Below are positions 28,141 to 37,786 of a stretch of 64,000 nucleotides of DNA, one piece after another. How positions within the stretch are numbered: the first letter of the stretch is position 1; each line of letters opens with the position of its first letter. Made by a program: the position numbers and the translations under genes. The notes under the pieces are model-generated. The model worked only from the letters and a program-made list of their open reading frames with translations, did not search any database and was not told the origin of the DNA. Source of the DNA: Desulfotomaculum sp. (lineage in GTDB: Bacteria; Bacillota; Desulfotomaculia; Desulfotomaculales; Desulfallaceae); assembly GCA_016841675.1 (NCBI GenBank), contig JAENYQ010000006.1, forward strand, positions 19,893 to 83,892, in the 5' to 3' direction.

Positions 28141-29274
28141 CTAAGTTTTAATTTCATACTTTATACTTCTCTGGTATCCGGTTTTTTTCAATTTATCTAA
28201 ATATCTTAATCTTGGAATAATTTCCTTGTGTATCTCACATGCAACAGATTTTCCTGATGAAGTACCGGTCAACAACAACTTATCATGCGGACATCCTCCC
28301 TGACAGATAGTTTTAGATTCACACTTTCTACATTCTTCTGGGATGTCTGGTCTTGTAACATCATTATGAAACATATCACATTGTATCTTACTTAAAGGTT
28401 TTGGGTCAAATATTGTTCCAGTTTTAAATAAATGGTCTCTAATACATGGCCCAATTGTTCCATCGGGATATACGGCAGCAAGTCTTTTTCCACAAGGGTA
28501 TGGAGAAGATTCAAGACCCCACATAGGAACTAAAGTATCCAACAAGAAAGTAGTATGAACATCATATCCCTTATCAATATAATCTTCCAGCGTATCACAT
28601 ACTTTATGATATTTATCCAATAATCTTTTTTTATATCCAGTGTCCGACCCTCTGTATATATTTTTTTGGTATCTTAAACGATATCCATTTTCTATCCCGA
28701 ATTTTGTTATATCAATAACTCTATCTAAGTTATATTCATCCATAGTAGCTGCTATTGTTTGTCCTATAACATTTGATCTTTTACTAATTATTTTCATTCT
28801 TCTTGACAGTTCTTCAATACTAATATCTGTAATACTCGTAGTTATCCATTGAATGTCTTCAAGGTTATCCCAATTTACCGAATCAACTAAATCACCATTC
28901 GTATATAGCGATCCTTGTATACCATCCGTATTTTTATAGACAGAATCCATAATTTTTTTTATTCTATCCGTTCTTAGTAATGGTTCCCCACCAAGAAAAA
29001 CAATTGTATTTACTTTAACGTTATTAACTTTCCAGACCTCTGGAATCCATTCTAATAACCTTGAGAAAGTATTCTCACTCATTTCCATTTTATCCTCATC
29101 ACCAACTTGATTATAGGCATAACAATAGTTACACCTCCTTGTGCACTTGTATGATAGAAATAAGATAAACCAGAAAAGAGGTAACTTACCCCAAATGCCT
29201 TGTCCCTTCACTCTTCCATCTTCAATAGAATACATTCTTTTCAATTGCTTAGCATGTTCTGTAAATTGCCTCAT
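28141..29274 (-). CDS. Radical SAM/SPASM protein
   Basis: 377 aa; CTRRCNYCYAY, FLGGEPLLR; C-terminal SPASM-type Cys cluster (CGKR...CIRD...CRKCESKTICQGGCP). Confidence 0.9.
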   Translation of the reverse strand: MRQFTEHAKQLKRMYSIEDGRVKGQGIWGKLPLFWFILFLSYKCTRRCNYCYAYNQVGDEDKMEMSENTFSRLLEWIPEVWKVNNVKVNTIVFLGGEPLLRTDRIKKIMDSVYKNTDGIQGSLYTNGDLVDSVNWDNLEDIQWITTSITDISIEELSRRMKIISKRSNVIGQTIAATMDEYNLDRVIDITKFGIENGYRLRYQKNIYRGSDTGYKKRLLDKYHKVCDTLEDYIDKGYDVHTTFLLDTLVPMWGLESSPYPCGKRLAAVYPDGTIGPCIRDHLFKTGTIFDPKPLSKIQCDMFHNDVTRPDIPEECRKCESKTICQGGCPHDKLLLTGTSSGKSVACEIHKEIIPRLRYLDKLKKTGYQRSIKYEIKT

Positions 29275-29329
29275 GTTTTATTACCTGGCCTTTCCTTATC
29301 TTTCTAACAATCATTTGCCCTTCCTCATT

Positions 29330-30838
29330 TTATATCATATATGCTGAAACTTTTTCTCCCGCCGTGAGCCAACCTCTACCAGGCGGTATATCCACGAACA
29401 AATTGCAGTCTGCCATTGTTCTCAAAACACTCTGCCCGGTGAGAATTCTTGCCCTGGCGATTCCTCCTTCTATAGAAAGCCTGGCCGCCTTCAATCTTCT
29501 TGCATCACTTTTATGGTAACCGTCGGATAGGATAACCTCTACTTTACGGGGCAGGATATATTTATGGCCCATCATTTTTTTCAGGACAGGCTTAACTAAA
29601 AGCTCAAAAGAAGTAAATGCAGCTCCCGGATGACCGGATAAGCCCAGGATTAATTTGCCGTCTTTTTTCGCCGCCACTAAGGATTTGCCGGGCCTGACTG
29701 TTACCCCTGAAAAAAGGCTCTCAACCACCGCCATATCCAGGGCATGTTCAACCAGGTCATAATCTCCGGTTGATACTCCTCCCGTAGTAATGACCAAATC
29801 CGCTTTTTCTAGGGCGGTTTGCACAATAGCTGCTATTTTTGCTGTTTCATCATGCACAATACCCAACGGGAGTGGTTCTATCCCAATATTCCTGAGAAGG
29901 GCTGCCAGGAAATACTGATTGCTATTATAAATTTGGCCGGCACCGAGTGTTTGGTCAAGCCCTGCCAATTCACTACCTGTACTGATGATAGCAACCTTAA
30001 CTGATGAATAAACAGGTATGTCATTAAACCCCGCCGCAGCCAGCAAGCCAAGCAGGGACGGGGTAACCGGCGAACCCTTACAAACAACATTTTCACCGGC
30101 TATTATTTCTTGGCCGGCTTTAATTACGTTGGTGCCCTCCAGAACCTGGTGATAAACCAGGATATCCGCCCCCTCCCGCCGAACATCTTCGTATTTGATC
30201 ACCGCATCAGCCCCCGAAGGAATAGGCGCACCTGTCATCACTTTAACTGCCGTCCGGGTCGAGACTTGAAAACGAGGGTTCCTTCCGGCCGGCACTTCTT
30301 CCAGGACCCGGAGTTGGGCCGGGGCATTTTTCCCGTTCTTTTCGGTATCCCGCCCTAATAGGGCATACCCATCCACTGAGGAACGATTAAATCCCGGTAT
30401 ATCTTCCTGAACCGTCAGGTCTTCCCGAATTGTACGTCCCAAAGCTTCCATCAAAGGCAGCTGTTCCCCCGGACGGGTGACCGCATGCTGCAGTAGAAGA
30501 TCGCGGGCTTGTTCCAGGGTTAAGTTCCTGCTCCAACAATGGGGTGAGATAGCGCAATAATCTTGGGGAATATTGATATTTATTAAAGCCTTTTCAGGAG
30601 TGCTCAGTGTTTGTAATTCATCCTCGACATAGTTAATCCTAACCATGGGAAACTCAAGAATCTCGGAAATATTCCGATCCGCAGGAGGTATCAATATATC
30701 CGATAAAATATCCTCATATAAGCCAAGATTGGACATTTCCCTGATAGAAACGTTTTCACAGTTTAGAGAATTAACTGCGTTTAAAATAATTTTTTGCGTT
30801 TCTTCAATGGATACCGATAAATTTTTATTTCTCATTTT
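29330..30838 (-). CDS. MoeA-like molybdopterin molybdotransferase with extra N-terminal ~95 aa
   Basis: LTLEQARDLLLQHAVTRPGEQLPLMEALGRTIREDL, RSSVDGYALLG, MTGAPIPSGADAVIKYED, TGGVSTGDYDLVE, GLSGHPGAAFTSFELLVKPVL; start at 30838 or 30856. Confidence 0.9.
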   Translation of the reverse strand, partial: KMRNKNLSVSIEETQKIILNAVNSLNCENVSIREMSNLGLYEDILSDILIPPADRNISEILEFPMVRINYVEDELQTLSTPEKALININIPQDYCAISPHCWSRNLTLEQARDLLLQHAVTRPGEQLPLMEALGRTIREDLTVQEDIPGFNRSSVDGYALLGRDTEKNGKNAPAQLRVLEEVPAGRNPRFQVSTRTAVKVMTGAPIPSGADAVIKYEDVRREGADILVYHQVLEGTNVIKAGQEIIAGENVVCKGSPVTPSLLGLLAAAGFNDIPVYSSVKVAIISTGSELAGLDQTLGAGQIYNSNQYFLAALLRNIGIEPLPLGIVHDETAKIAAIVQTALEKADLVITTGGVSTGDYDLVEHALDMAVVESLFSGVTVRPGKSLVAAKKDGKLILGLSGHPGAAFTSFELLVKPVLKKMMGHKYILPRKVEVILSDGYHKSDARRLKAARLSIEGGIARARILTGQSVLRTMADCNLFVDIPPGRGWLTAGEKVSAYMI

Positions 30839-31065
30839 GAACTCTCTCCCCAGCAAAACTGTGTACTTAACTGTTTTGCGGAATATTTTTACATAATCGA
30901 TGTCCCATGCGTGTGCTCTGCATTATGGTATAACCTTCCAATGCGAAATCGTTTGCAGGAGCTATCAATCATCCTACAATATCCTCAAAGTGTATAGATT
31001 CTACCCTGTCCTTCAAGTACTACCTGACGCTGTCCCGTAGCCGTTTACTGAGCAGGTCTTAGATG

Positions 31066-31110
31066 CAAAATGCCGGGCAGTTTTGCGAAAAGCAAAGCTA
31101 GCCCGGCATA
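31066..31110 (-). terminator. Terminator hairpin downstream of riboswitch in moeA leader
   Basis: Minus strand GCCGGGCTAGC...CTGCCCGGCATTTTG; near-identical to the hairpin at 26471-26513. Confidence 0.7.
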
Positions 31111-31126
31111 AATGCCGCATCCAGGT

Positions 31127-31221
31127 CTCCTTTTCGCAATGGAAGGCACGCCGGTTTCCCAACGCACCCTTAGGGCCAAAAAACCGTGGCATCAATGCTT
31201 TAGGCTATCTGGCTCGGAGCA
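31127..31221 (-). promoter_or_regulatory. Moco/Tuco-type riboswitch upstream of moeA-like gene
   Basis: Minus strand ctccgagccagatagcctaaagc...ggttttttggccctaagggtgcgttgggaaaccggcgtgccttccattgcgaaaaggag. Confidence 0.82.
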
Positions 31222-31301
31222 TATTATTAAAATGTAATAAAGTTTCCCCAATTATAGAGAGGACAAGATTATACCGTTAAATAAACGAGTTGTTCCTTGT
31301 T

Positions 31302-33546
31302 TTAAATAACTTCTTTTTTCTTTCTGACAATAGTTCTTTCTCCTTCAGGAACGGGCGACGGGACGGGCTCGCCGGAAATCTTCGTTACTGCACCAAATTT
31401 AGTGGGGCAGGCTTCAAAACAAGTTCCGCATTTGATGCATTTTTCCTGGTCAATAACATGGATCTGGTTCTTGGCACTGATAATAGCCTCAGCCGGGCAT
31501 CTTCTCGCGCAAGTCATACAGGCCCGGCACTTTTCACATGCCCCACACCCCATGCACTTTTTCACATCCACCTCGCAAACAGAGCCGGAGGCAATGACCG
31601 TATCACGCGAGAGAAGCGTTAAGATCCGACCGGCGGCTCCATAAGCCTGGTTAATTGTTTCCGGTATAAGCTTGGGATAGTGAGCCAATCCGCAGAGATA
31701 AACGCCGTCGGTACCAAACTCAACCGGTCTTAATTTGACATGGGCTTCTTTGAAAAAGCCGTCCGGGCTTAATGTTACTTTGAATAATTCCGCTACTTCC
31801 TTGGTTGCTGAGGAGGGAATAACAGCGGCAGCCAAAGTTATTAAATCAGCATCTAGTTCAAGCCGCTTACCTAAGATAAGGTCGGTTACGGTAACTTTTA
31901 GAACCGGACGGCCCTCATCGGACTCACCAGATTCCACCTGGGGCGGTTCATCCGGTGCATAACGGATGAACCGGACTCCTTTACCGGCCGCTTCCCGGTA
32001 ATAATCTTCTTTGAAACCATAGGTTCTCATGTCTCTAAAGAGGATGTAGATATCCATCTCGGGGTTTAGCTCTTTTAGTTTCAGGGCGTTCTTTATAGAT
32101 TCACTGCAACAGATGCGGCTGCAATAATTTCTGTCTTCGTTGCGGCAGCCTACGCATTGGATCATCACCAAATTTTCGGCGTTAATGAGCCTTTCGTCCT
32201 CTTTGGTAGTCAAGGAGTTCACCACATTGGGAGCCGGCCCCACTGGCGCTAAAAACCGACTCGGGAATATCTGTAGGACCCTGGAAAGCGCCGCTTACAA
32301 AGACTCCGAGTCTGTTGGTCTCCATAGGATTGACCGGATTGACCTTGCAAAAATCGTGATGATTGAGCTCGATGCCAAACTTTTTGGCCATCTCCTGTGC
32401 ATCGGCAGGAGGATTTAATCCGACGGATAATACCACCATATCGAATTCTTCTGCTTTTACTCCATCGTCGGGTGTAGAATAACGTACGGTGACATTTTTG
32501 GTTTCCGGGTGCTCTTTTACTATTGATGTATAGCTTCTGATAAACTGCACTCCGGGTAATTTCTCCGTCCTTTCGAAGAATCGTTCAAAATCCTTGCCAT
32601 AGGAACGAATATCGTTATGGAATATGGTACATTCAGCCTCTGCGTCGTGGTCTTTGGTTAAAATTACTTGTTTCTGGGCGTAGGTGCAGCATACAGCTGA
32701 ACAATAGCTGTTACCACCGGGGATAACCTGTCTGGAGCCAACGCATTGGATCCAGGCTATTTTATGAGGATGCTTCTTGTCTGAAGTACGCAGTATTTCA
32801 CCTTGGTATGGCCCAGTGGAGCTTAACAGCCGCTCAAATTCCATACTGGTTATTACGTTTTCAAAATCTCCGTAGTGATATTCCGACCTGACTTTGGGAT
32901 CATACGGTTCAAGACCGGTTGACAAAATTATTGCGCCTACATTTATTTCTTTTGTTTCCGGCGTTTGATTTAAATCTATGGCGTTATTTTTACATACTCC
33001 TTCGCATATTCTGCATTTATTCTCTTTAAGGTAGAGACAGCTTTCATCAATATATGCGACAAGGGGAATAGCCTGTGGAAAATAAATATGGACGGCTTTA
33101 TTCTGCGATATTTCCTGATTGAATTGATCAGGGTATTGGACCGGGCAGTACTCTACACAGGTAGTACAGCCCGTGCATTTGCTCTCGTCAATATATTTGG
33201 GCTTTTTATTGAGCATTACCTTGAAGTTGCCTGCTTCCCCCACTACACTTTCAACTTCAGTATAGGTTAAGACTTCTATATTTTGATGCCGGCCGACCTC
33301 GACCAGCTTTGGCGATAGTATTCACATGGAACAGTCATTGGTGGGAAAGGTCTTATCTAACTGGGCCATATGGCCTCCGATGCTCGGCGCTTTTTCCACC
33401 ATGAATACTTTAAAACCGGTAGTGGCCAGATCCAGTGAGGCTTGAATGCCGCTGATCCCGCCGCCAACAACCATTACATCGCCAAAGTTACTGTCTCCAC
33501 GACTTTTACAAAGCTGTTTAATTGTTTCTTTTAGCTCTTTTGCCAC
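31302..33546 (-). CDS. HdrA-like (BamE-like) FAD/4Fe-4S protein; in-frame UGA (predicted Sec) and an apparent +1 nt frameshift
   Basis: Three ORFs form one protein: [64 protein letters not shown]..; frameshift at about 32235 where ..[10 protein letters not shown] switches to ..[17 protein letters not shown]-terminal ferredoxin motifs. Confidence 0.85.
33288..33307 (-). promoter_or_regulatory. Candidate SECIS hairpin 3' of UGA codon 33322-33324
   Basis: Minus strand GCTGGTC-GAGGTC-GGCCGGC, 7-bp stem (two G-U) with GGUC in loop, 14 nt after UGA. Confidence 0.75.
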
Positions 33547-33612
33547 TTGCTATCACCTCATTTCATCAGGTTTAATGTTCCTATACTCTTCTGGTTAACC
33601 ATACTTAGTTTT

Positions 33613-34434
33613 TCAACAGCCAAGCAGTTTCGGGTGGGTAAACACTGCCAGGTAGTCGTCGCGGGCCTGACCAACCAGGGCAATGCCCAGATCATGAGCA
33701 AGCGAAATGGCATTCTTTGTCGGCGCGTGCCGCGAAACAACAACCGGGGTCTGCATCTTTGCCGCCTTGAGCAGCATCTCGGACGATATGCGACCAGTGA
33801 TCAGCAGCAGTCGGTCTTTGGTTGATAATCCCCTCAATAGACATTCACCCTGGATCTTGTTCAAGGTGTTATGTCGTCCGATATCCTCAGCCACTACGAG
33901 CAGGTTCCTGGTATCGGACAGAGCTGAAGTATGCACGCCGCCACTAAGCCGGTACAGATCCATCTGCTCTAAAAGCTGCTTCATCAGTGACAGCACTTCC
34001 GTTGGTGCAACAACAAGATCCGATTCCACCCTTTGCCCCTGAGTTTTGAAGACTGAACTGCCACTGCAGCCAAGTTTACGCAACGTTGGCAATAGATACT
34101 CGGAGTTTTTGAGCCGCACATCGGCCCGCGATACATCCTCACGCAACCGCATGCTCACCACGTCGCCAATGTCTGAAATGATACCCTCTGCGTAAAGATA
34201 TCCGATAACAAGGTAATTCAGCTTGGCTGCAGTACACAGGATTGTGACCAGTGCTTCCTGATTCACATAAATAGTGAGCTCCATCTCGCAGGGCACGTGA
34301 ACTGAGGTACTGACCCATGCCCCGTCTGAAAAGCGTTTACAAACCACTTCCGCTGCTACACCTTGCATATCTGATACTCCAATTGCTTTTTGCATTTCAG
34401 CTTCCCTTCCACTGGGGACATTCCTCGACCCCAT
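33613..34434 (-). CDS. fdhD: FdhD-like sulfurtransferase/formate dehydrogenase accessory protein
   Basis: VPCEMELTIYVNQEAL, LVIGYLYAEGIISDIGDV, GGVHTSALSD, DIGRHNTLNKIQGECLL, LLITGRISSEMLLKAAKM..PVVVSRHAPT. Confidence 0.9.
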   Translation of the reverse strand: MGSRNVPSGREAEMQKAIGVSDMQGVAAEVVCKRFSDGAWVSTSVHVPCEMELTIYVNQEALVTILCTAAKLNYLVIGYLYAEGIISDIGDVVSMRLREDVSRADVRLKNSEYLLPTLRKLGCSGSSVFKTQGQRVESDLVVAPTEVLSLMKQLLEQMDLYRLSGGVHTSALSDTRNLLVVAEDIGRHNTLNKIQGECLLRGLSTKDRLLLITGRISSEMLLKAAKMQTPVVVSRHAPTKNAISLAHDLGIALVGQARDDYLAVFTHPKLLGC

Positions 34435-34496
34435 AGCCTTGACCCATAAGCAGAATAGGGGTGTCCCCTTTCATATTTGGGGGACATTCCTCATTA
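34410..34496. repeat. Pair of REP/RAYT-like palindromic motifs
   Basis: ...ggggacattcctcgacccc... and ...aggggtgtcccctttcatatttgggggacattcctcattagtccc... Confidence 0.6.
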
Positions 34497-35048
34497 GTCC
34501 CTCTCTACCATTCGGGCCAATGTATCCACCAGCGTGTCTAATCCATGCCTGTCCACCAAGTGTTTCAATCCCATTTCCATCTCACCCAAAATCACTTCTT
34601 CTTCGACTTCCTCTTCCCTTTCTTCGTAAATCAGGACATCATTTAAGCACACTTGAACACAGAGCGGCTTTTCTCCTGGCGGCTTTTCTCCTGGCGCATT
34701 TTCTTCACACATATCGCATTTTAAAGGGAGGCCGGAATCAGGCTCTTTGAATAAATCCCTGGATGGACAGGCAGCCCTGCAGAAGCCGCACTCGTCGTAT
34801 TCCTTTCCGTCAATTATATATTTATCTCGGCCCATGCATTCGGCTGCAGCCAGCTCACCCGCAAATACCGGCAGCCAGATGTCTTTTAGCCGGTGGGTCA
34901 TCACCTGAATCCGGGATCTGGCCGGATTATTGCTGCTGTATTTCGGTATAGCATGAAATGAGGAGCAGGCTACTTCACAGGCCCGACAGCCATTACATTT
35001 ATCTGCATCGACTTTGATCGTCTTGATCTTCTTCTTAATCTTGGCCAT
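34494..35048 (-). CDS. 4Fe-4S ferredoxin-type electron transfer subunit (BamC-like)
   Basis: 184 aa; CNGCRACEVACSSFHAI, CGFCRAACPSRD, CDMCEEN..CVQVCLNDVL; overlaps AOR-family gene. Confidence 0.8.
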   Translation of the reverse strand: MAKIKKKIKTIKVDADKCNGCRACEVACSSFHAIPKYSSNNPARSRIQVMTHRLKDIWLPVFAGELAAAECMGRDKYIIDGKEYDECGFCRAACPSRDLFKEPDSGLPLKCDMCEENAPGEKPPGEKPLCVQVCLNDVLIYEEREEEVEEEVILGEMEMGLKHLVDRHGLDTLVDTLARMVERD

Positions 35049-37017
35049 CTTTTAACATCCCCCTCTTTTCAAGGTCTTCGGCAACATAACCCAGATCTAA
35101 TTCCTGTAATCTTTCTTTAGTAGGGATACCGTCATAATTCCATCCCTTGAATTTGTAATACGTAGTTAAGAGATTTTCTTCAAGCTCGGGAAATCTCTTC
35201 TTCCAATGGTCTTCAGGCGGTTTCTCATCAGGCCTCATCATGCCTCTTCGATTATTAAACGCTCTGTGTAAATTACGGCTCCGATTGACTATTTTCTTTA
35301 GTCCGGCTTCATCTAGATCCATCCCGGTGGCCGCCGAGATTATTTTTGGGTAATTGTGAATATGATAGGGAGGCTTCAGAACAAACGATGCCCACCCGGC
35401 ACATATCCCAAGGGCGTCATCAACGTTATGCAGCATCTCCATCCAATCTACAATTTCACAGCACATTTCAGGGGTCGGGTAATATGGATTTGCGTTTTCT
35501 CCGCGCGATTCCCAGTCCAGTAAATATTGCTTGAACTTTTCATCAGGAAGCTGGGGCCAGTCCTTTACAAACTCCTCTCTATCCTCTTTTCTGGGAATAG
35601 CCCCCTGGGGCCAATTGCCTTCCATTTGAGTAATGCTTATCTTCTCGTTGGTAGAATACATAAGATAGTAAAGCGGATCCAGCATGCCCAATTTGATATT
35701 CATCTGTTCGTGTTTTTTAATGGTATTATGATCAAATGCCTCTGCACCATTGCCAATCTTGCGGGCTGCCCAATAAACGCCGTCGGCCAGAACATCTCCT
35801 ATTCCTTCCCGCCGGACAACTTTGTCAAGCAGCCAGAAAAATCTCCCTTCATTATCGGATGGGCATCCTGCAAAATCTGCATCAGTAAGAATACCAGCTT
35901 CATAAAGCTCAACAGCGAAGGCCAAAATTTGCGGGGTTGAAAATGAATCCAATCCATACTCAGTAGCGCGCTGTAAAATTTTCCAGGTGAAATCAAGATC
36001 GTCTACGTAAGCTGCCATGGTATAAGTAAGTTTCGAAAAGCATTTCATCATGAATCTTGGAACATCCTTGAAGGAAATTAAGGCCCCGCATTGTTGTGTA
36101 CAGTTAAAGCAGCTTATTAAACGCTTTATCGCAGATGTTTGACTCTTCGTCCAACTCTCTTCGGTTTCCTTGGTCCAAAAGTCTTTTCTCCGGCTGCGGG
36201 CATTTCCCCAAGCAAAACCTGTAGTATGCCACTCTTCATCAGCGTATTTCATCGCTTGCGGCGAACCAATAATAGCGCCGTGCTGAGGTGAGTGCACTGC
36301 TATCTTAAGGTGATTTTCATTCCGTAATTTTACGAATTTTAGCACCTCACCCATAATAAGTTCCCTAAATTCTTCCCCTCGGGCAATGTAGACGTCCTTT
36401 GTTCCCCGGACAGCTATCGCCTTTAGGTTTTTGTCCCCCATAACGGCGCCTCCTCCGCCCCGACTGGAACTCGACCTTGACTGTTCGATAGAAGCGGTGA
36501 AAACTCGGTTTTCACCGGCCAAGCCGATAGCGGCCACCTGGGCTCTCGGTTCTTTCAACTCGTCTCTTATTAGGTCTTGCGTTTCAACAGCACCCTTGCC
36601 TCTCAAATATGATGCGTCACGTATTTCTACTTTGTCATTGTGTATCCATATATACACCAGATTGGGTGACTTGCCACGAATGATTATTTTGTCATACCCG
36701 GCATACTTCAATTCCGCCGCCCAAAATCCCCCCATCATTGGATAGGCCAGTAAATCCGTCTGAGGAGAAATGAAGGAAACAAGGGTACGATTAGCGCTGA
36801 AAGCTGGAGTGCCACATAAAAGACCAGAACTGAATATCAGTAAATTCTCAGGATCAAATGCTTTAGTTTCAGGGGGAACCCTATCCCAGTGCAACTTGAC
36901 ACTGGTACCAAGACCACCCAAATGAAGTTCCATTAATCTCGGGTCAGTTTCTACCTTTTCAATGTTTCCTGTGGCTAAATCAATTTCCAAGTTATATCCT
37001 GTCTCTGCGTATCTCAT
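35035..37017 (-). CDS. AOR-family tungsten oxidoreductase, BamB-like (class II benzoyl-CoA reductase active-site subunit)
   Basis: 660 aa; MRYAETGYNLEIDLATG, GGLG, MMGGFWAAELKYAGYDKIIIRGKSP, RGGGGAVMGDKNLKAIAVRGTK, SCFNCTQQCG, KPPYHIHNYPKI. Confidence 0.8.
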   Translation of the reverse strand: MRYAETGYNLEIDLATGNIEKVETDPRLMELHLGGLGTSVKLHWDRVPPETKAFDPENLLIFSSGLLCGTPAFSANRTLVSFISPQTDLLAYPMMGGFWAAELKYAGYDKIIIRGKSPNLVYIWIHNDKVEIRDASYLRGKGAVETQDLIRDELKEPRAQVAAIGLAGENRVFTASIEQSRSSSSRGGGGAVMGDKNLKAIAVRGTKDVYIARGEEFRELIMGEVLKFVKLRNENHLKIAVHSPQHGAIIGSPQAMKYADEEWHTTGFAWGNARSRRKDFWTKETEESWTKSQTSAIKRLISCFNCTQQCGALISFKDVPRFMMKCFSKLTYTMAAYVDDLDFTWKILQRATEYGLDSFSTPQILAFAVELYEAGILTDADFAGCPSDNEGRFFWLLDKVVRREGIGDVLADGVYWAARKIGNGAEAFDHNTIKKHEQMNIKLGMLDPLYYLMYSTNEKISITQMEGNWPQGAIPRKEDREEFVKDWPQLPDEKFKQYLLDWESRGENANPYYPTPEMCCEIVDWMEMLHNVDDALGICAGWASFVLKPPYHIHNYPKIISAATGMDLDEAGLKKIVNRSRNLHRAFNNRRGMMRPDEKPPEDHWKKRFPELEENLLTTYYKFKGWNYDGIPTKERLQELDLGYVAEDLEKRGMLKDGQD

Positions 37018-37270
37018 TTTTCAACCCCTCTAAGTATCTTATTAGCCCCTTTCGGGTAACTCCGCATGCATTGCTTTCAGTTGCGCAGGTTGTTCATGGC
37101 ATCTTAGCTTAAGGTCTTGTTTTTTGGGGCGACGCCGCGCGCGCCGAAAGCAACAAAAAGTATAGGTTAAAACTGTGGTGGGGATAAATGGTTCCCACGT
37201 CCGTCTTGGTGCGGCTAACTTGTTATGATTATTAGGCTAACCATGTCAGAATAGAAGTATATTTTAAATA

Positions 37271-37288
37271 TAGCAATTATTGTGCCAA
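37271..37288 (-). promoter_or_regulatory. Sigma54 (-24/-12) promoter upstream of BamB-like gene
   Basis: Minus strand TTGGCACAATAATTGCTA matches TTGGCACN5TTGCW. Confidence 0.82.
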
Positions 37289-37453
37289 GCACCCGTTGAG
37301 TCTTAAGTGTTTTTTTCAGCAGGGTAACTGGTGTAATAGCCAGGCAACCCCTAACCGTATGCAAGAAGATTATCCCCGAGTTGCTTTCACCGTGTAGAGA
37401 TTTTCATACAACTGCAAGCTAAATAACAACAGGCTGTTCGGCAGGGATATACG

Positions 37454-37490
37454 CTGACAGTGATGTGTGAAGATATTCTTACACTGTCAG
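37454..37490. promoter_or_regulatory. Inverted repeat, candidate upstream activator site
   Basis: CTGACAGTG-N19-CACTGTCAG, ~165 bp upstream of the sigma54 promoter. Confidence 0.6.
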
Positions 37491-37689
37491 TCAAATCAGT
37501 CACATTTTATTATTGCTTCGATATTAACATTGAATTTTCCAAAATTTATCTTTCACTGCCCGGATAAAACCACCTTCTGGGTCTGGGGGTCGCTCGCTCC
37601 ATGACCGTTGTTATGACAATATGTATTGACAGGCATCTTTTTTTTCAAAAACCGAAAAAACCAGCCTTTCCCTTTTAGGTATACTTTCA

Positions 37690-37725
37690 AAAAAAAGGCC
37701 CGGTTTTGTGGAAAACCGGGGTTGT
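37690..37725 (-). terminator. Intrinsic terminator after modC
   Basis: Minus strand CCCCGGTTTTCCACAAAACCGGGCCTTTTTTTT. Confidence 0.85.
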
Positions 37726-37786
37726 AAGGAGTGTAAAAGTTTAACGGCTCTAACCTAAATGAAAGTTTATCGTTTGGCCTGCCGTC

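Noticed and set aside
33322-33546. Treating the 74-aa HdrA N-terminus as a separate small flavoprotein
   Set aside because: UGA is in frame with the downstream conserved HdrA sequence and followed by a SECIS-like hairpin.
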